Of a stretch of DNA of 64,000 nucleotides, positions 1-12,400 are shown piece after piece. The DNA comes from Parascedosporium putredinis (lineage: Eukaryota; Ascomycota; Sordariomycetes; Microascales; Microascaceae), in the NCBI GenBank assembly GCA_949357655.1, contig CASHTG010000019.1, positions 1,550,001-1,614,000 of the forward strand. The letters run 5' to 3'. The notes under the pieces are model-generated. The model saw nothing but the letters and a program-made list of their open reading frames with translations, was not told the origin of the DNA and did no database searches. The number at the start of each line of letters is the position of its first letter. Position 1 is the stretch's first letter. Made by a program: the position numbers and the translations under genes.

Positions 1-2060
1 CCTCTCCTCCCACGGCATTAGAGATACAACCTCACGTCAGCACCAACGCCATTGCCACGGCGGGGGCGCGCGGTGGCCGGGGGAGGGGAGGAGAGGGGCC
101 CAAGGAGATTTCATCATCTTTGACCGGCATGGGGTAACCATGGACACTCCCGTCCCGGCGAGCCGTATGCGGCAATACCTACAGATGTATCCTCCCTTGA
201 CCCCGGCCCAACGCCTCGTTTTTGCTGCTCCAGAGAGGCGCATGCGGGAAGAGCATCGCCGCGAAGAGTTTCTGCGTCATCCGGCCAGCGAAAAAAAGAG
301 GCGTTGAATGGTGCCGGGTACCCGAGAGAAAAAGAAAAACTAGAAAAAGAAGAAGAAAAAAGAGGCTGTCTTACCTTGACATGCTGCTCTTCTTCTTCGA
401 TGAGAGTTCGTGGGGACCAAAACAGCAAAAAAAAAAAAAAAAAAAAAGGGCGAGACCTAGGCAACGAATGGCAATGCGCAATACTATGCCTCGTTTACCC
501 AATTCGGGAAATACTATCGGGCCCCTCGGGCAACAGAGGAGACCTTGTTTTCGGCTAAACAGGCGGGGCGCGGCCGAAATGGGAGCGGGCGAGCGAAAAG
601 CAGGACCAGAGATCTATTGACGAATTGGGGGAAATCCACGTCATTCAAGGCATTCTCGTCTTCTCGACAATCCGCCCTGGAAGTTCCCACGGAACTTTCC
701 TCACCCCTCCTTTCTCAGCGGAAAAGCCGAGGTCGCCAAAAGACTCAATGCGAGAAGGGGAGCCGGGGAATAGAACGTGCTTGGGATTCGAATCACGTCG
801 CCCTGTGCTGGGAGAAACGACGATTGCTGGCCACGGATGGTTCTCCTAGATCCATGGATTTATCTGCGACCCAGTATAGCCCGGGTTCCGGCATATACGA
901 CGTTCCACACCTCGACGCCCTTTCCCTCTCCAGGGCTCTCCACAGTCGCCGTTTTCAAGTACCTCGCTGCGTTATACGGTGCCGGATCCCCGAGAAGAAT
1001 CGGATATTCGAAAGGGCTTGATGGCGTCTTAGAGGTAAAGAGGAGAGAGTTGTGACGAGGGACATGACTTCACATCGGGGCTGGTAGATACCCTAAAGAA
1101 CAAGATCAAGGAGAAGTGCCTGAGAAAATCAAGACACGGCGAACAAATCACAAGAGGCAGAGGCAAGGCGCGGAGAAAGTCAGATGAGATTGTTCCCTCA
1201 GAACACAAGTTTTGACCAAAGTGAATTATTGTTGTGACCGTCTATCTACAATACACCGTCATCCACTCCTTTGCTCCAAGGGAAACAATTTCGTCGAGGG
1301 ATGGTTTGAAGAGAATTTGAGGAAGAGAAAAGGACAAAAAGAAAAACACCGCCAAAGAAGAAGCTCCCAATAAAAAGTCATGTTCCCATCGAACAAGGGG
1401 ATCCTTTGCCCAACGCCCGCGCGATAGTTTTCGTCAGTTTTTCCCAAGAGAGGCCGTGTCGCGCTGCAGTAATTGTAACATTGTATGAATCATCCAAAAC
1501 ATGTTTTTTGTTGGAGGACAAAAACAATCCGAGAAGAAGAAAGAAAGAAAAAAGGGACGAGCGAAGAATTCTCTAGTTTTCTGTGGGAGAGAGCAGGAAT
1601 AAAAACGTCTTTGCTTTCTTTTGTTGTTCTTCTATTCTTGGGTAACGGAGAGAATGGAAAGAAGTAGGAAAGAAAGAAGCGGCTAGGTTGTACGAGCAGG
1701 CAGGGCAGCGTGTGCATTGATGGTGGCATTGAATGTGCGAGCGCGTGTTATGCTATGCGTGTGTGCTGTGCGGATATAGGCGTGCAAGTGCGTGCATGTG
1801 TATAGAGATGAGAAGAGAGAGATCTTCGAGCCTTTGAGGGAGAAGGACTGGTACACAGGTACGGGCTTGGGTTGTGATTGTGGTAATGCTGGTGTTGGAT
1901 GGAATTGCCGTGCTAGGATGGCGGAGTCCGAACCAGAAAAACTTGCCTCTTGAAGCCTCTTGTCAAACGTTTACTTTCGATTGCTGCACCTCAGCCAGAG
2001 AGAAGGAGGAGAGAGAGAGAATCGCTTCGGCGTGTTCGTCGCGCAGTTTCTTTATTTCGC
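1..2060. other. Intergenic, no gene supported
   Basis: I see no open frame here with recognisable protein character. The stretch has purine-rich tracts (around 300-370 and 1500-1560), a 21-base A run at 427-447 and a GT/GC-rich patch around 1740-1800. Its right end is the 3' flank of the minus-strand gene ending at 2061. Confidence 0.6.
427..447. repeat. Poly-A run of 21 bases
   Basis: An uninterrupted run of 21 A. No retroelement 3' end or target-site duplication is visible next to it, so it is listed only as a homopolymer. Confidence 0.9.
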
Positions 2061-3183
2061 TTAAGCGGCGAGGATGGCATCGTTGAAAGCAGTGACGACG
2101 GCGTCACCACCACCGACACCGAGACCCTGGTCCTTGAGGAGCTGCTGGGCATCACGGCAAGCGGCGATGGCGGCGTCGTTGGCACCGCAAATGTTGTTGA
2201 GGTCATCGCAGATGCGGTTGACAATGATGTCAGGGTTGAGAGCCTCCTGCTGGTTAGCAGAGATGGTGGGCTCGTTGGACTGGAAGGTGAACTCGGTGTC
2301 GGGGCGTCCACCGAGACCTCCGGCGCGGAAGATGGTGGGGTCGCACGTTCCGAAATCGACGGCACCGTTACCGGCGGCAGCACCGTTGCCAGCGCCGGCA
2401 TTGTTTCCGGCATCGGCGGCGGCCTCCCCATCGTCAGTAACAACGCCAGTACAAGCGTCACCATTACCTACAGCAGCATTGTTGCCAGCGTTACCAGCAT
2501 CAGCGTTACCGGCGCCAGCATTGCCAGCACCGGCACCAGCACCAGCACCGGCGTTACCGGCACCGAGACCGGCGAGATCGACGGCGTTACCGGCGGCATC
2601 GACAGCCTTGAAGTTGGAGAAGCCCTGCTGGATAGCGAGCTCGGCAACCGAGATACCGGTGGCATCGAAGGGGTTCTGGACGGACTGGGCCGAGTTGGCG
2701 TTCTCGACGTCCGCACCAGCTACGGCTGGGTCGAAGAGGGGAGGATACCACGGAGAGCCGCGGTGGCGGGGAGAGAGGCATCAGCGCAGATGTTGCCAGT
2801 GTCGACGGCGAAGGGGTTGAAGTTCTGCTCAGCAGCAACGACGCCGATAGCGGCGGCGATGACCTGAGGGTCATCACCGAGCTGGGAGACGATGTCATCG
2901 GCAAGCGAGAGCTATCAGAGCGTCAATGTTAGAAATCATGTGCCTTTTACGCGTTTGCGAACCGCAAGATAATAAATACGGAGAAATCGGTGACTGGGGG
3001 TTCTTACCTTGGCGCAAGGGCTGGCAGCGGCGAGGAGAACACCGGGAACCTGACCGGAGAGAGTACCGGCGGCACCGGGGTTGCCGAAGTTGCCGAGGGC
3101 CTGACGGCGGCGGAGGCAAGACCTTCCTGGCCGAATCGGGCCTCAACGAAGGCAATGGCGATGGAGATGATGGCGAGCTTCAT
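2061..3183 (-). CDS. Secreted Ala/Gly/Asn-repeat protein, function unknown (two frame breaks)
   Basis: Predicted secreted protein of about 342 residues that I cannot assign to a characterised family. Two exons: 3183-3008 and 2911-2061, with intron 3007-2912 (GTAAGA..TAG). The N-terminus starting MKLAIISIAIAF is signal-like. The body contains QALGNFGNPG, then LADDIVSQLGDDPQV, an NPFDATGISVAELAI segment, and then a low-complexity block of GAGN/NAGAGN repeats spanning roughly 2380-2580. It ends with a Cys-containing domain (CDDLNNICGANDAAIAACRD). Two single-base deletions break the frame. One is near 3093, between the signal region and QALGNF. The other is near 2740, in a C run just before LFDPAVAGADV. 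A TATATATA stretch lies about 280 bases upstream. The long plus-strand frames over this gene are antisense shadows. A cell-wall or structural secreted role is inference only. Confidence 0.72.
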
Positions 3184-6100
3184 GGCAGACATTTTGAATG
3201 ATTTTGGGGTTTTTTGTTTTTTCTTCCGAAAAATTCAAATCAAGTATGAAAAAAGTTGAATCGAAGACCGGCTGGCGGTTTGTAGTTGATAAAAAAGTAG
3301 TTGAGAGAGTAAAGAGTGTATTGACAAGAACGAAAGAAGGGCGTTCACAGAACTGCAAAAAGAAGGAAAAGTGAATTGAAGAAGACGGAAACTTGGTCGA
3401 TGAGTTGATGAGGAGAGAAGAGAAAGAAGGGAATACCAGGTTGATCGACGGAAGGAAACGACGATATATATATTCAGGTTGGACTGACGATGCACGCCCG
3501 CCTTCCTCCTCCTTCGCCCCCCGAATCCATAATTGGCGGCTAAACAGAACCTGGGCACGTCAAGGGCGATCCGAAAAAAGGGGCAAAGGGCCTTCCCTCG
3601 ATGACGATGCACTCGCTTCAGATTGCTGGGACGGTGGGGGAGTGCTAGGCTTCAATCCTCCCAAGCGCATGGGTGCAAAATCACCCTTGTCTGGGGAGCA
3701 ACAGAGCAACAGAGTTACAGAAAAGAGCACCGCCTGAGCGACCCGACCCAACGATCCCAGGTCCCCAACATACCAAACAATGACGGTAAGGATACACGGC
3801 AGGGAACCACAAGAAAGACCGCCTGCAGGGTTGGGAGGAAGAAGAGAAAGAGAAAGAAAAATTTGGTTTAGCGGGTCAGGTCCCTCTCTGCGGTTGCCCT
3901 TGCCCCCCTTGACGACGATCATACATGTGCGGCCGTGACGCTTGAGACAAGGCACGGCATGAACGTCGCAGGCCACTATTTTGGGACGACATCAGGAGAC
4001 AATGCGTAGTCTCGCGGGGTTGGTGCCCTGGTCTTTGCCAATGGCCCTCCTCCTCAAGCCCCTGGCTTGGCTGGGGCAGAACATTCCATGCACCCTGGCA
4101 AGAAGGATGGAAAACGTGCTCAGGGCATCGTGTACGAGGCGTTCGAGGGAACGGGCAACGGCGAGGAGGGCCTGTCAGGCACCACCGACAGCGCCGTTAT
4201 TACTCGAGTGGAGCCGCTGTGTCGAGGGCTAGCTTCTAAGCGCCCTCCTCATTTTGTTTTGACCTCTGACGACGGGGGACCCTTCAGCGCAGGGTGTCAT
4301 TTTGCCAACAAGGGGGCAAGGAGCGGGACTCCGTTGCTGCTTCAAAGCCCGAGAGCCGGGCGGCAACCCGAAATCTGTTGCAGCTGTAGCTGCGGCCTTC
4401 CCGTGGGCCAGGCGCGTTGAAGAACGGACACTCGCGCCTTGCTTCCGGCGTGTGTGGAAGAGGTCTATTGAAGAATGATTATCTTTTTCTGTACTCTGTT
4501 GGCTAGATCCTTTTCTCGTTGGTTCTTTTTGGGGCGGTAAATGGAGCTAAGCAATTAAGCTCCTGTCAAACTTTCAATTATGATTATCCTATAAGGATAG
4601 ACATAGACAAGAGGCACAAGAGGCATGCCGATGACGAGTCCTCCATCAATCGAGTCCCTGATCCTCGCATCCTCATTTCCTTTCATGGATTCTGCGTAAT
4701 GTACATCATTACCCAACTCTCCCATCATCATTTCTATTCTTTGGGACCTCGCACCTTCTCTCTGTCTCTCGGTAGATCAGTTTCTCGCCGTGCTCCTTCT
4801 CTGGTTCGCAGCGGCGCGGGTTGCCCTTGCTAGTCAAGTTCGGGGCTTGCTCTGCTCAGACGACGCGGCGGGAAAGTCCAAACAAGCTTGTGGGGAAGCG
4901 AAGACGTTTCAGGGCCGAGAAAGAGGACCCTGCCGCCCAAGGGTAGACAGTACGACACCAGCAGGTGCTAATCTGCGCTCGCGACTAGGTACCTATACAA
5001 GTCATTGTTTGCTGGTTGAGAGTGTGTTACTCGAAAAGCCTTTGTGAAAACAGTGTCAGATAACACTGTACCTGCGACAATGCATGCAAATTTGGCTTGA
5101 TAACAGTGCGAAAAGGGACGGGCCACTTATGATCACATGACTTGGTGCTCAGACTGCCACTGGAGTCCTCGATTTGTTTGACCCATTCTCGAGCCCTGTT
5201 CGTGTTGAGGGTTCGGTGCAGGTACAAAGCACAGGTACCAGACCGACGCAGGTGGGACACCCACACACGCTGGCAGCCAAGCCTTTGCCTCTCCAATGAA
5301 CCAAAAGAATCAGGGGCGGATCGGATCCGCTCCGATCAAACCGTCCAGCCGGCGTCGGCAGGGGGTGGACATCCTGAGACGGTTTCGAGACTCGCCTGTC
5401 ACGAAACAGTCCGTACTATACGATGTCGGGGACTCCACTTATTGTTCCCCCACTCTCCCAACGACACGACGCTGGACACGCTTGCTTCCCCTGCCCTCGA
5501 CTTTGGTCCCAAGCTTTGGTCAAACTCCTTCGATCAATGGATCTCATCTGACCCCATCTCGATCGGTCACAAAAAGGGGGAACAAGAGAAATCACAGGTG
5601 ACGAGGAAGGTTTAGCCTCTTTCCCCCTTTGACAGCTTGGCCCTGATTGATCTGCTCATGCGGGGCGCCAGCCCAAATAAGGAACACGACGCACTGAGAA
5701 TCAAAGCTGCGGCACTGCTCAATTTCTCGTCAGAATAATTAAGCTCAGCTGCCGCAGCTATTAGCATCGCACTCTCGGCACACTCGCTGAACCATTGGTG
5801 CTAGCAAACCTAGCCTGGGGCTGAGCCGTCCCGCTGAGAAGGGCGTCGAAGAAGCAGACTTGAAAAATGGTCAGAACCGACCCTGTGATGATGCGCGCGC
5901 ATCTTTGATCCCGGGGAGCTGTTCGAAACGACTTGACGTTTCGATCCCTTCTTTTACTTTGCTTTGAACTGCCTCGTCTTTGCTTCACTTGGATTTCCTG
6001 CCCCCTAGCCCGTGACTTTGTTCCTCTTCGTCTTCTGCTCTCTCCACTCCCTCTCTCTTTGTTGTAGCAGGGCCGGCCTTCGGTAAGATCCGACCTCCTA

Positions 6101-8210
6101 CGCATTCGCGCCCTTAACCTGGCTTCTTGCCTAGGAACCGGGAACGCCCTGGTGTTTTGGTCTGAAGTCCAGACGTTTTATGTCATGCAAACGAAAACTT
6201 GCTGATAATTCACGTCTTCGTCATCCTCCCCCTTCCCCGGAATGTCCTTGTCGCGACAGGGTCAACCCAGCATTACTAGTAATATCACATAATACAATTC
6301 GATCAAGTTGGGCTCACATCGTGATGCAAGCTCCACCTGGTCGGTCATGCTATGCTCCCAAGAAGGCTGATGTAGCGACTGTAAACCCCACTCGGGCACA
6401 GAGAGAGCACAGCCCAGATCTCACGATCATCATCGACAGATCATGACCCAAAGACTAGAGTCAATGATAATACTCTTGTTTGGTAGGTTTTCTCTGCCTC
6501 TTTGCGTGTACATGTGTATGCAGTGCGTAGATATCACGGAACCCATCGATCCTCAACCAGCGGTTGCAGGAACCGGACTTGCTGCTCCGCTCTTGCTCTT
6601 GCGCAACAAGCAAGCGCAAACACAAAAAGCGGAGGTGCCCAAGGGTTCAAGGCCATCCATGAGGTCGAGCACCGCTCATGCCCCGTTCGAATTTCGGCAC
6701 GTCGATCCCCTTTGCTTCGACCAGCTGGCTCCCCTCCCTCCTCCGTGGGGAGGCCCCATCCATCCTGTTCACTTTCGGTCGGATGGCCATCCGATCTTTC
6801 TCCAGTCTCAAGTGTCAGAGCTTGGAGGTGTGGTCGCTATGCGAAGAGGTAGCCACTGCCAAGCCTAGGGAAACCCTGCCCCTTGCCCCAAAACGCCCTC
6901 TGTCTTCTTTTCCCTCTTGTCCTGAGACCCACGAAATAGTTGGTGTCATGTCTTCGGCTGGCAATGCCCCAATGGTTTCCGGCAAGCCCCCAGCACAGGC
7001 CAAAGATCTCGACGAATGTCTGGTTGAGCCCCCATGTCCCGAATCAAAAAAGAAATCGACAAAACTGCCGCCCGCACAACCTCTCCATGGCCCGTGCAGC
7101 ACGCTGCGCAGGCGACGCATCGTTCTATCGTGCCCTTTTTCTCTCCTTCTCGTCTTCTCGTCTTCTTTCTCTGACAAGTATGGTCCCAACCTCACACTTT
7201 GCCAGTGCGTGGGAAATGACCTGCTTTCATTCCTATATCAGCAGTTCCCCAGGGTGGAATGGCGTTGTTACCCTCTTGACGCGACGGCTTCCGTAGCAAG
7301 AGTCTTCTTTTAGGATTCGGTGCCCCAATCTTCCCCTTAGAACCCCTTCTCTCCCAGTATTCCCTTTCTCATCCTCCTCCTCCACACTCTCTTTCCCTTC
7401 CTCTGCTTCCCTCGTCATTTCTGCTCGAAACTACACCATTCGGGATTAGCAAAAGGCATAAGCTTGAACGTGGGCAGCATGAAATGTCTCGGCCGTGTCG
7501 CCGATTGCCGCCCGCAAATCCCTACTGCCTCTGGCACCCCCTTTGCCCTCGCAACCCCAGCTGTCAAAAAATGATTTTGGGGGTATTAGTCGGTGGAAAT
7601 AATGGGTGGGCCCTGCCGCGACGGTCATGATCGCCCTTGAATCTCCTCAGAGCGCAGGACACATCAGTATGTGCTCTCAATGCAATCCCTACCGAGGCTT
7701 TAATCCCGTTAAGCTCTACAGATCGCTTTTAAGCTACCGAATTGTTTCTCTGTTACCGATCGCCGAGGGAGGCCACTCTTTTAGAAGATGAGAGACGATG
7801 GAAGATCAAACAGACAGCAAGAAGAAGAAAAAGATATGGAGAGGAAAAGAAGAAGACAGAAACATCAGGGTGCAGGGCGGCTACTCGCCCACAAGAACCG
7901 TTGATCTGCTGAGAACAAAAGATGGGCAAGGACACGCGCGTTTACAATTGACACAAAGATTTCAAATAGAAAAAAAAAAAGTCGTGTTGGCTTTTTTCGC
8001 CCCATATGTACATTGACAAGGTAAGCTAATAATGTAGGTACAGACATCCCGCGAAAACTTGGGGACCCTTTGGTGTCTTCCTCGTTCTCTCCCCTGCCGT
8101 CAAGGCCATGGACAAGAAAAGCTAGCTGCGCGCGCGCTCCGCTATACAACAACTCTAGAAATCATCAAACTCATCGCTTCAATTCACGCCACCACCCCTC
8201 GTACGCGGAT
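3184..8210. other. Intergenic, 5 kb, no gene supported
   Basis: This holds the promoter of the leftward gene ending at 2061 and the 3' flank of the CE15 gene. The open frames between 3.5 and 8 kb (the longest is 211 codons at 6678-7313) have no recognisable domain, signal peptide or plausible intron structure. I read them as chance frames. Confidence 0.55.
3464..3473 (-). promoter_or_regulatory. Possible TATA box for the secreted repeat-protein gene
   Basis: TATATATATA about 280 bases upstream of the ATG at 3183. The position would allow a 5' leader of about 250 bases. Motif and position are the only evidence. Confidence 0.35.
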
Positions 8211-9414
8211 TTACCACTCGCCAGTGATGGTGGGGATGTCCCAAGGAGCCCACTCGGCGACGTTGACGGTCGCGGTAGACTTGGAGATGACGGCGGGCTT
8301 GGTGGTGCCACCGTTGATGAAGTAGTCCCAGAACTGGTTGATCTCGTCGTTCTGGTTGCCGGGGAACTGGCAATGGTTGTGGCCACCGACGAGGGAGAGA
8401 CCCATGTGTTCGGCGACACCGAGAGCCTTGTAGATGAGCTGACCAGCTTGCATGCAGCCGGTGATGGCGACGGGGCCGAGCCAGTCAATGTCGTTCTCGG
8501 GAATGTAGAGACCGCGGGGGCGATGAGGGCGACGAGAGCCTCGTGGTCGACGGGGTCCTGGTTGATCTTGCTGGTCCAGGCGTTGAAGCGGGTGGAGAAC
8601 CAGACGTTCTCACCCACAATCTGGCCGGCGTGCTGGATGTTCTTGCCCTTGGCCTTCTCGTCGTCGGCGATACGCCAGCAAGCGGCACCACCGGAGCCAG
8701 ACTCCTGGGGGATGGTGAGAGCAATACGCTTCTCGAGGGCACCGGCGATGAAGGCGCCCTTACCGTTACGGGAGCAACCGGTAACGGCAACGCGGGTGGG
8801 GTCGATGCCGGTGGTCTCGGCGCCGAGCTGCTCGAGGGCATCCATGATACGGCCAACACCCCAGGCCCAGGCGGTCAGAGCACCAGCGGAGTGGTCGCTG
8901 CCGAAGAGGGTGTAGAAAGCACCCTGACCACGGGAGTTGCCACCCTGCTGGGCGCCGAACTGGTCGTTGGAGAAGGTGATGGTGGCAACGTTGCTAGGAA
9001 CGTTGACGGAGGGGAAACCGTAGGCAATGACGGCACCAGAAGGACCACCGCCGGCAGGCTTGGAGACGGAGGCGGAGAGGGTGGCGGTCTTGCCACCGAC
9101 ACCGATGGTGATGGAAAGACCAGTGCCGGTCATGGAGGCGGTGAGGGTATCCGGGGGCCGGGGAAGTCACCGAGCTCGGTCTGCTCGAGAGCGTACTGGA
9201 GCTGCTGCTGGCGGCACTTGAAGTCATCGATGGTGGCAACGGTGGAGCCATCCCAGAACTTGAAGGGGTCGGGGAGCGTCTTCTGGTTGACGTTGGTGGG
9301 GAGGGCGGCCTTGGCGTCGCAGGCGGCGTCCTGGCGGGGCGCGTTGACGGCAGGCATAGCAAGAGCCGTGCTCGCGAGGAGCAGGGCCGCGGCGGATCCG
9401 AGACCAGCAACCAT
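8211..9414 (-). CDS. Glucuronoyl esterase, carbohydrate esterase family CE15 (two frame breaks)
   Basis: A secreted esterase that cleaves the ester between lignin alcohols and 4-O-methyl-glucuronic acid on xylan. Single exon, about 401 residues. The start at 9414 gives a signal peptide (MVAGLGSAAALLLASTALA). The serine nucleophile sits in the CE15 motif GCSRNGKGA, the acidic residue is in PQESGSGGAA, and the catalytic His is in GHNHCQFP near the C-terminus, so all three catalytic elements are present. The enzyme lacks a CBM1 cellulose-binding module, and the mature protein begins directly with a Cys-containing catalytic N-terminus. One base is missing near 9155 (C/G run, between DFPGP and DTLTAS). 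Another is missing near 8518 (G5 run, between ALIAP and RGLYIP). A TATA-like motif lies at 9641-9647. The 428-codon plus-strand frame over this gene is an antisense shadow. Family assignment is firm; activity is inferred from it. Confidence 0.93.
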
Positions 9415-12400
9415 GATGACGGTAGACAAGGTAGAAATCCTTTGTTTCTTCAAGTGGAAGGCTGAGCAGGAGAAAAGAAGAGACTGGAACCGAGAGAGGC
9501 TAAGGAGTGGACGGGGGCTCTGGGATGAAGAAGGAAGAAGAGAGAAGAGGGAGAAGCCTGGTTCCTGTCGAGGTGAGCCGGGCGTGAGATTCCTTATCAA
9601 TGCCTGCGAAGACCAAAGAGGGCTGGTGATGGTTTCCGGAATATATAGAGGCGGCCTGGGGACATTGTGCGGGTTCCTCCCTTTAACCCTCAACCTCCGC
9701 ACGCGATACGGTATTAAACGGGGGTGTGTGTATGTGTGCGGATGGCCAAGGCCCGGCTCCTCTCCAGGAACCGCGGAACTCTGGGTAAGTGGTCCGGGGG
9801 AGGGGGTATCATGTTCGGAGATTCCATAGACAGGTGAGGGGACAAAGGTATTCCTTGGGCTTTCCTTAGGGCCAAGTGATTTTTCTCTTTTCTTTCTCTT
9901 GGAGGGGGTGGGCCAGCCACTATTCCTCAGCACATCAGGCAACGCACGCCTAGCCGGAGTATTGGAGATTGAGGGAATCGGGATCAAGGTTTATTGCTTG
10001 TAGCGGATATTCGTGCCTGACCAGTGGGCGGGGAAGGGGAAGAAGGAAGAGAGGGGAGTGGGGTGCTATGCTGTCTATGTGTGTGTGCGTGTTTACCGTT
10101 TACCGGATGTAATCTAAAAGTGATGTTGGGGTCAATATGGGATGAGAGGGGCGCTTGGCCATATAGAGCAAGACGAGAAATTGATGTAGTTCAATCTCAC
10201 TTTTTTACCTCTTCCCCTCTGTTTCCTTTTTTTCTTCTCTTTCCCTCACAAGTTGTCTTCCCTCCTTCCCACATTGTACTTTAGGGTGCGTATCGCTTCC
10301 AAGTTGTGTGAACATGAGGAAGATGAATCCCTTGTACAGAATCCTCGCTGTGAGGGCGAAGTGCTTGTATTAAGTGAGGGCCAAAAAGGACGAAGACGAT
10401 GTGTCGGCGACGTGACGGCAAGGAAGGCACAACCGTGGAGGGTTATCCGGGTCTTGGCGCATGCTGCCGGCGGTCGTGGGTTGTATACGGGAATATGGAG
10501 CTTTTTCTCTGTTTTTCCCAGATAATGGGTCCATTATTGCCCTACTCACTTGATCCCCTTCCTACGCGAGGCTCCCTCTCACTCAGTGTTCCTGATATAA
10601 TCAAGATCCCTCCACACCCCAACAGTAAGTGGCCCGGAGTAGACTTTCATGGGTCGCGGTGGGGCCGTGGTAATTCTCCTCTTGCAATGCTTGAGGCTCT
10701 CCTTCTCTTTCTCTGTTACAGGGGCTCAGGGGGCAACCGGTGCTGCCATGAAATAAAACAAACGGATCAAAGGGGGACAGAGAAGAAAAGGTGGATTTAA
10801 TATCGGACATTTATCGAGGCGGCTGAAGTGAATACCTGCGGCGCCCAGAATTGGCCATCACCCGGCATGGGTCCTGGGCTTGCATTGGCCAAGAAGAACA
10901 GTGGGCTCAGGGCAACGAATGGAACTTTGGAACCTTTCCTGGGCGTTTTGCGGACTGCAACGTTGGAAACAAGTTTGCGGTTGCGTGGGGAAGAGCGACC
11001 TGGGGTACAGCAGGGCGGAGGCTCTGGGAAGAGTACAATAGCAAGAGCTGCTGAACGTGGGAAAGGCCGGGCGTTCAAATGGCTGACCTCCCTTGGTTTC
11101 GCGAAACAGCTTGGGCATTTGATCGACCTCTATCAACTAAACCAACAATGTGAAAGCCCGTTAAAAAACAGGCGAGTCTTTATCCGTTGCCAGGGGAGAA
11201 ATGGGTCGAGGCGGGTTAAAGAGCAAAAGGGAAAAAGAAAAGAGAAATAAAAAGGATATTCAGCACCCATTGTCGCTAAAACTAGGCGCACAGCAACCGT
11301 GCGGACAGGGTATTGGCCGTGAAGAGCATCAAGATCATGGGGGATTTATATTCGGTACGGCACTGCCGGGCGGCCCTGGCATGCAGAGAGGGGCAGGGAG
11401 AGCAGAGCGGAAAGGCGAAACGAATAAGGATCAGCAGGTAGAGGGACAGCATCACCGATGCTCGAACCGGCCATCTTGATTCGATGATAGACCAAGGGAT
11501 ACCCGGACTTGAAGGCGATAGAGGATATAAATCCAATTCAATTGTTGTATATAGAGAGTACGGAGTATCGGGATCCATGGGTGGGAGGCGCGTCGTGACC
11601 TTACCTTCGGGGTACATCATATTGGTATTCATCTAACAAGTACCCCGGAGAGCAACGCATCACGGCCGTTTTACACACATTGGACCAAGCCCGGGACGGA
11701 CCATGGTACGTATTCTTATTGGAGAAAGCGCTTTCTTGGACAACACGAACAAGGAAGGGACAAGGCCATTTTCTCTTCCATACTCGCACTTCTTAGAGGG
11801 AACTTTATGTTGAACCACTCGCTAGCCGGACGCACGGAAGCTTCAACCAATGCGCCTACCTTCCAGGTCAATCTTCCTTCAGTAGATTCCACGCTTTACC
11901 TTCCTCGCCCATCGTCAGCATGTCGATCTCCTCCTCGCCCCGTTTCCAGGGAACAAAGCTAGGCTGCGATATGTCAACTAAGTGGTAGGATTAGATACCG
12001 GACCAGCTAGGCCAATCATTCCATTTTTGGTAGTTGGCCAGTTGAGCATCCTCGCTTGAGTGCCGGCGTTTTCCATGAGGGTATAATACGCGCTCCCTTA
12101 AGCTTGGTCCTATTTACATTGACATCCCTTTTCCTGTGCGTTTCAACATTCAGTGCATGGCGACAATATGGTGATTGCATAACAACAATAGAGAAAGAGA
12201 GAAAAAGAAGAGCAAAAGACGAGGTAGAAAGAAAAACACGAGCGATGGCAGCAACACACAAAGTGCTTCCTCTAGTCAGCTAGAATGGCCAGCCCCAAGA
12301 AACGGGGCAGCGCCATATCCTAATTCTAATGTGCCTTGTCAACCAACTTTCATGGTGACGCACGGCAGGGTTCGTCGGGGACATATTAACACACTGAATG

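Noticed and set aside
1950..2867. Plus-strand frames of 305 and 248 codons
   Set aside because: They are antisense shadows of the secreted Ala/Gly/Asn-repeat gene, produced by its repeated GC-rich codons.
6678..7313. A 211-codon plus-strand frame
   Set aside because: Composition is unlike the supported genes and no motif is visible. It overlaps other frames of similar quality, as expected by chance.
8543..9829. A 428-codon plus-strand open frame
   Set aside because: It lies antisense to the CE15 esterase, whose family motifs are unmistakable. GC-rich codon use creates long antisense frames, and the encoded Gly/Glu/Val-rich sequence has no domain.
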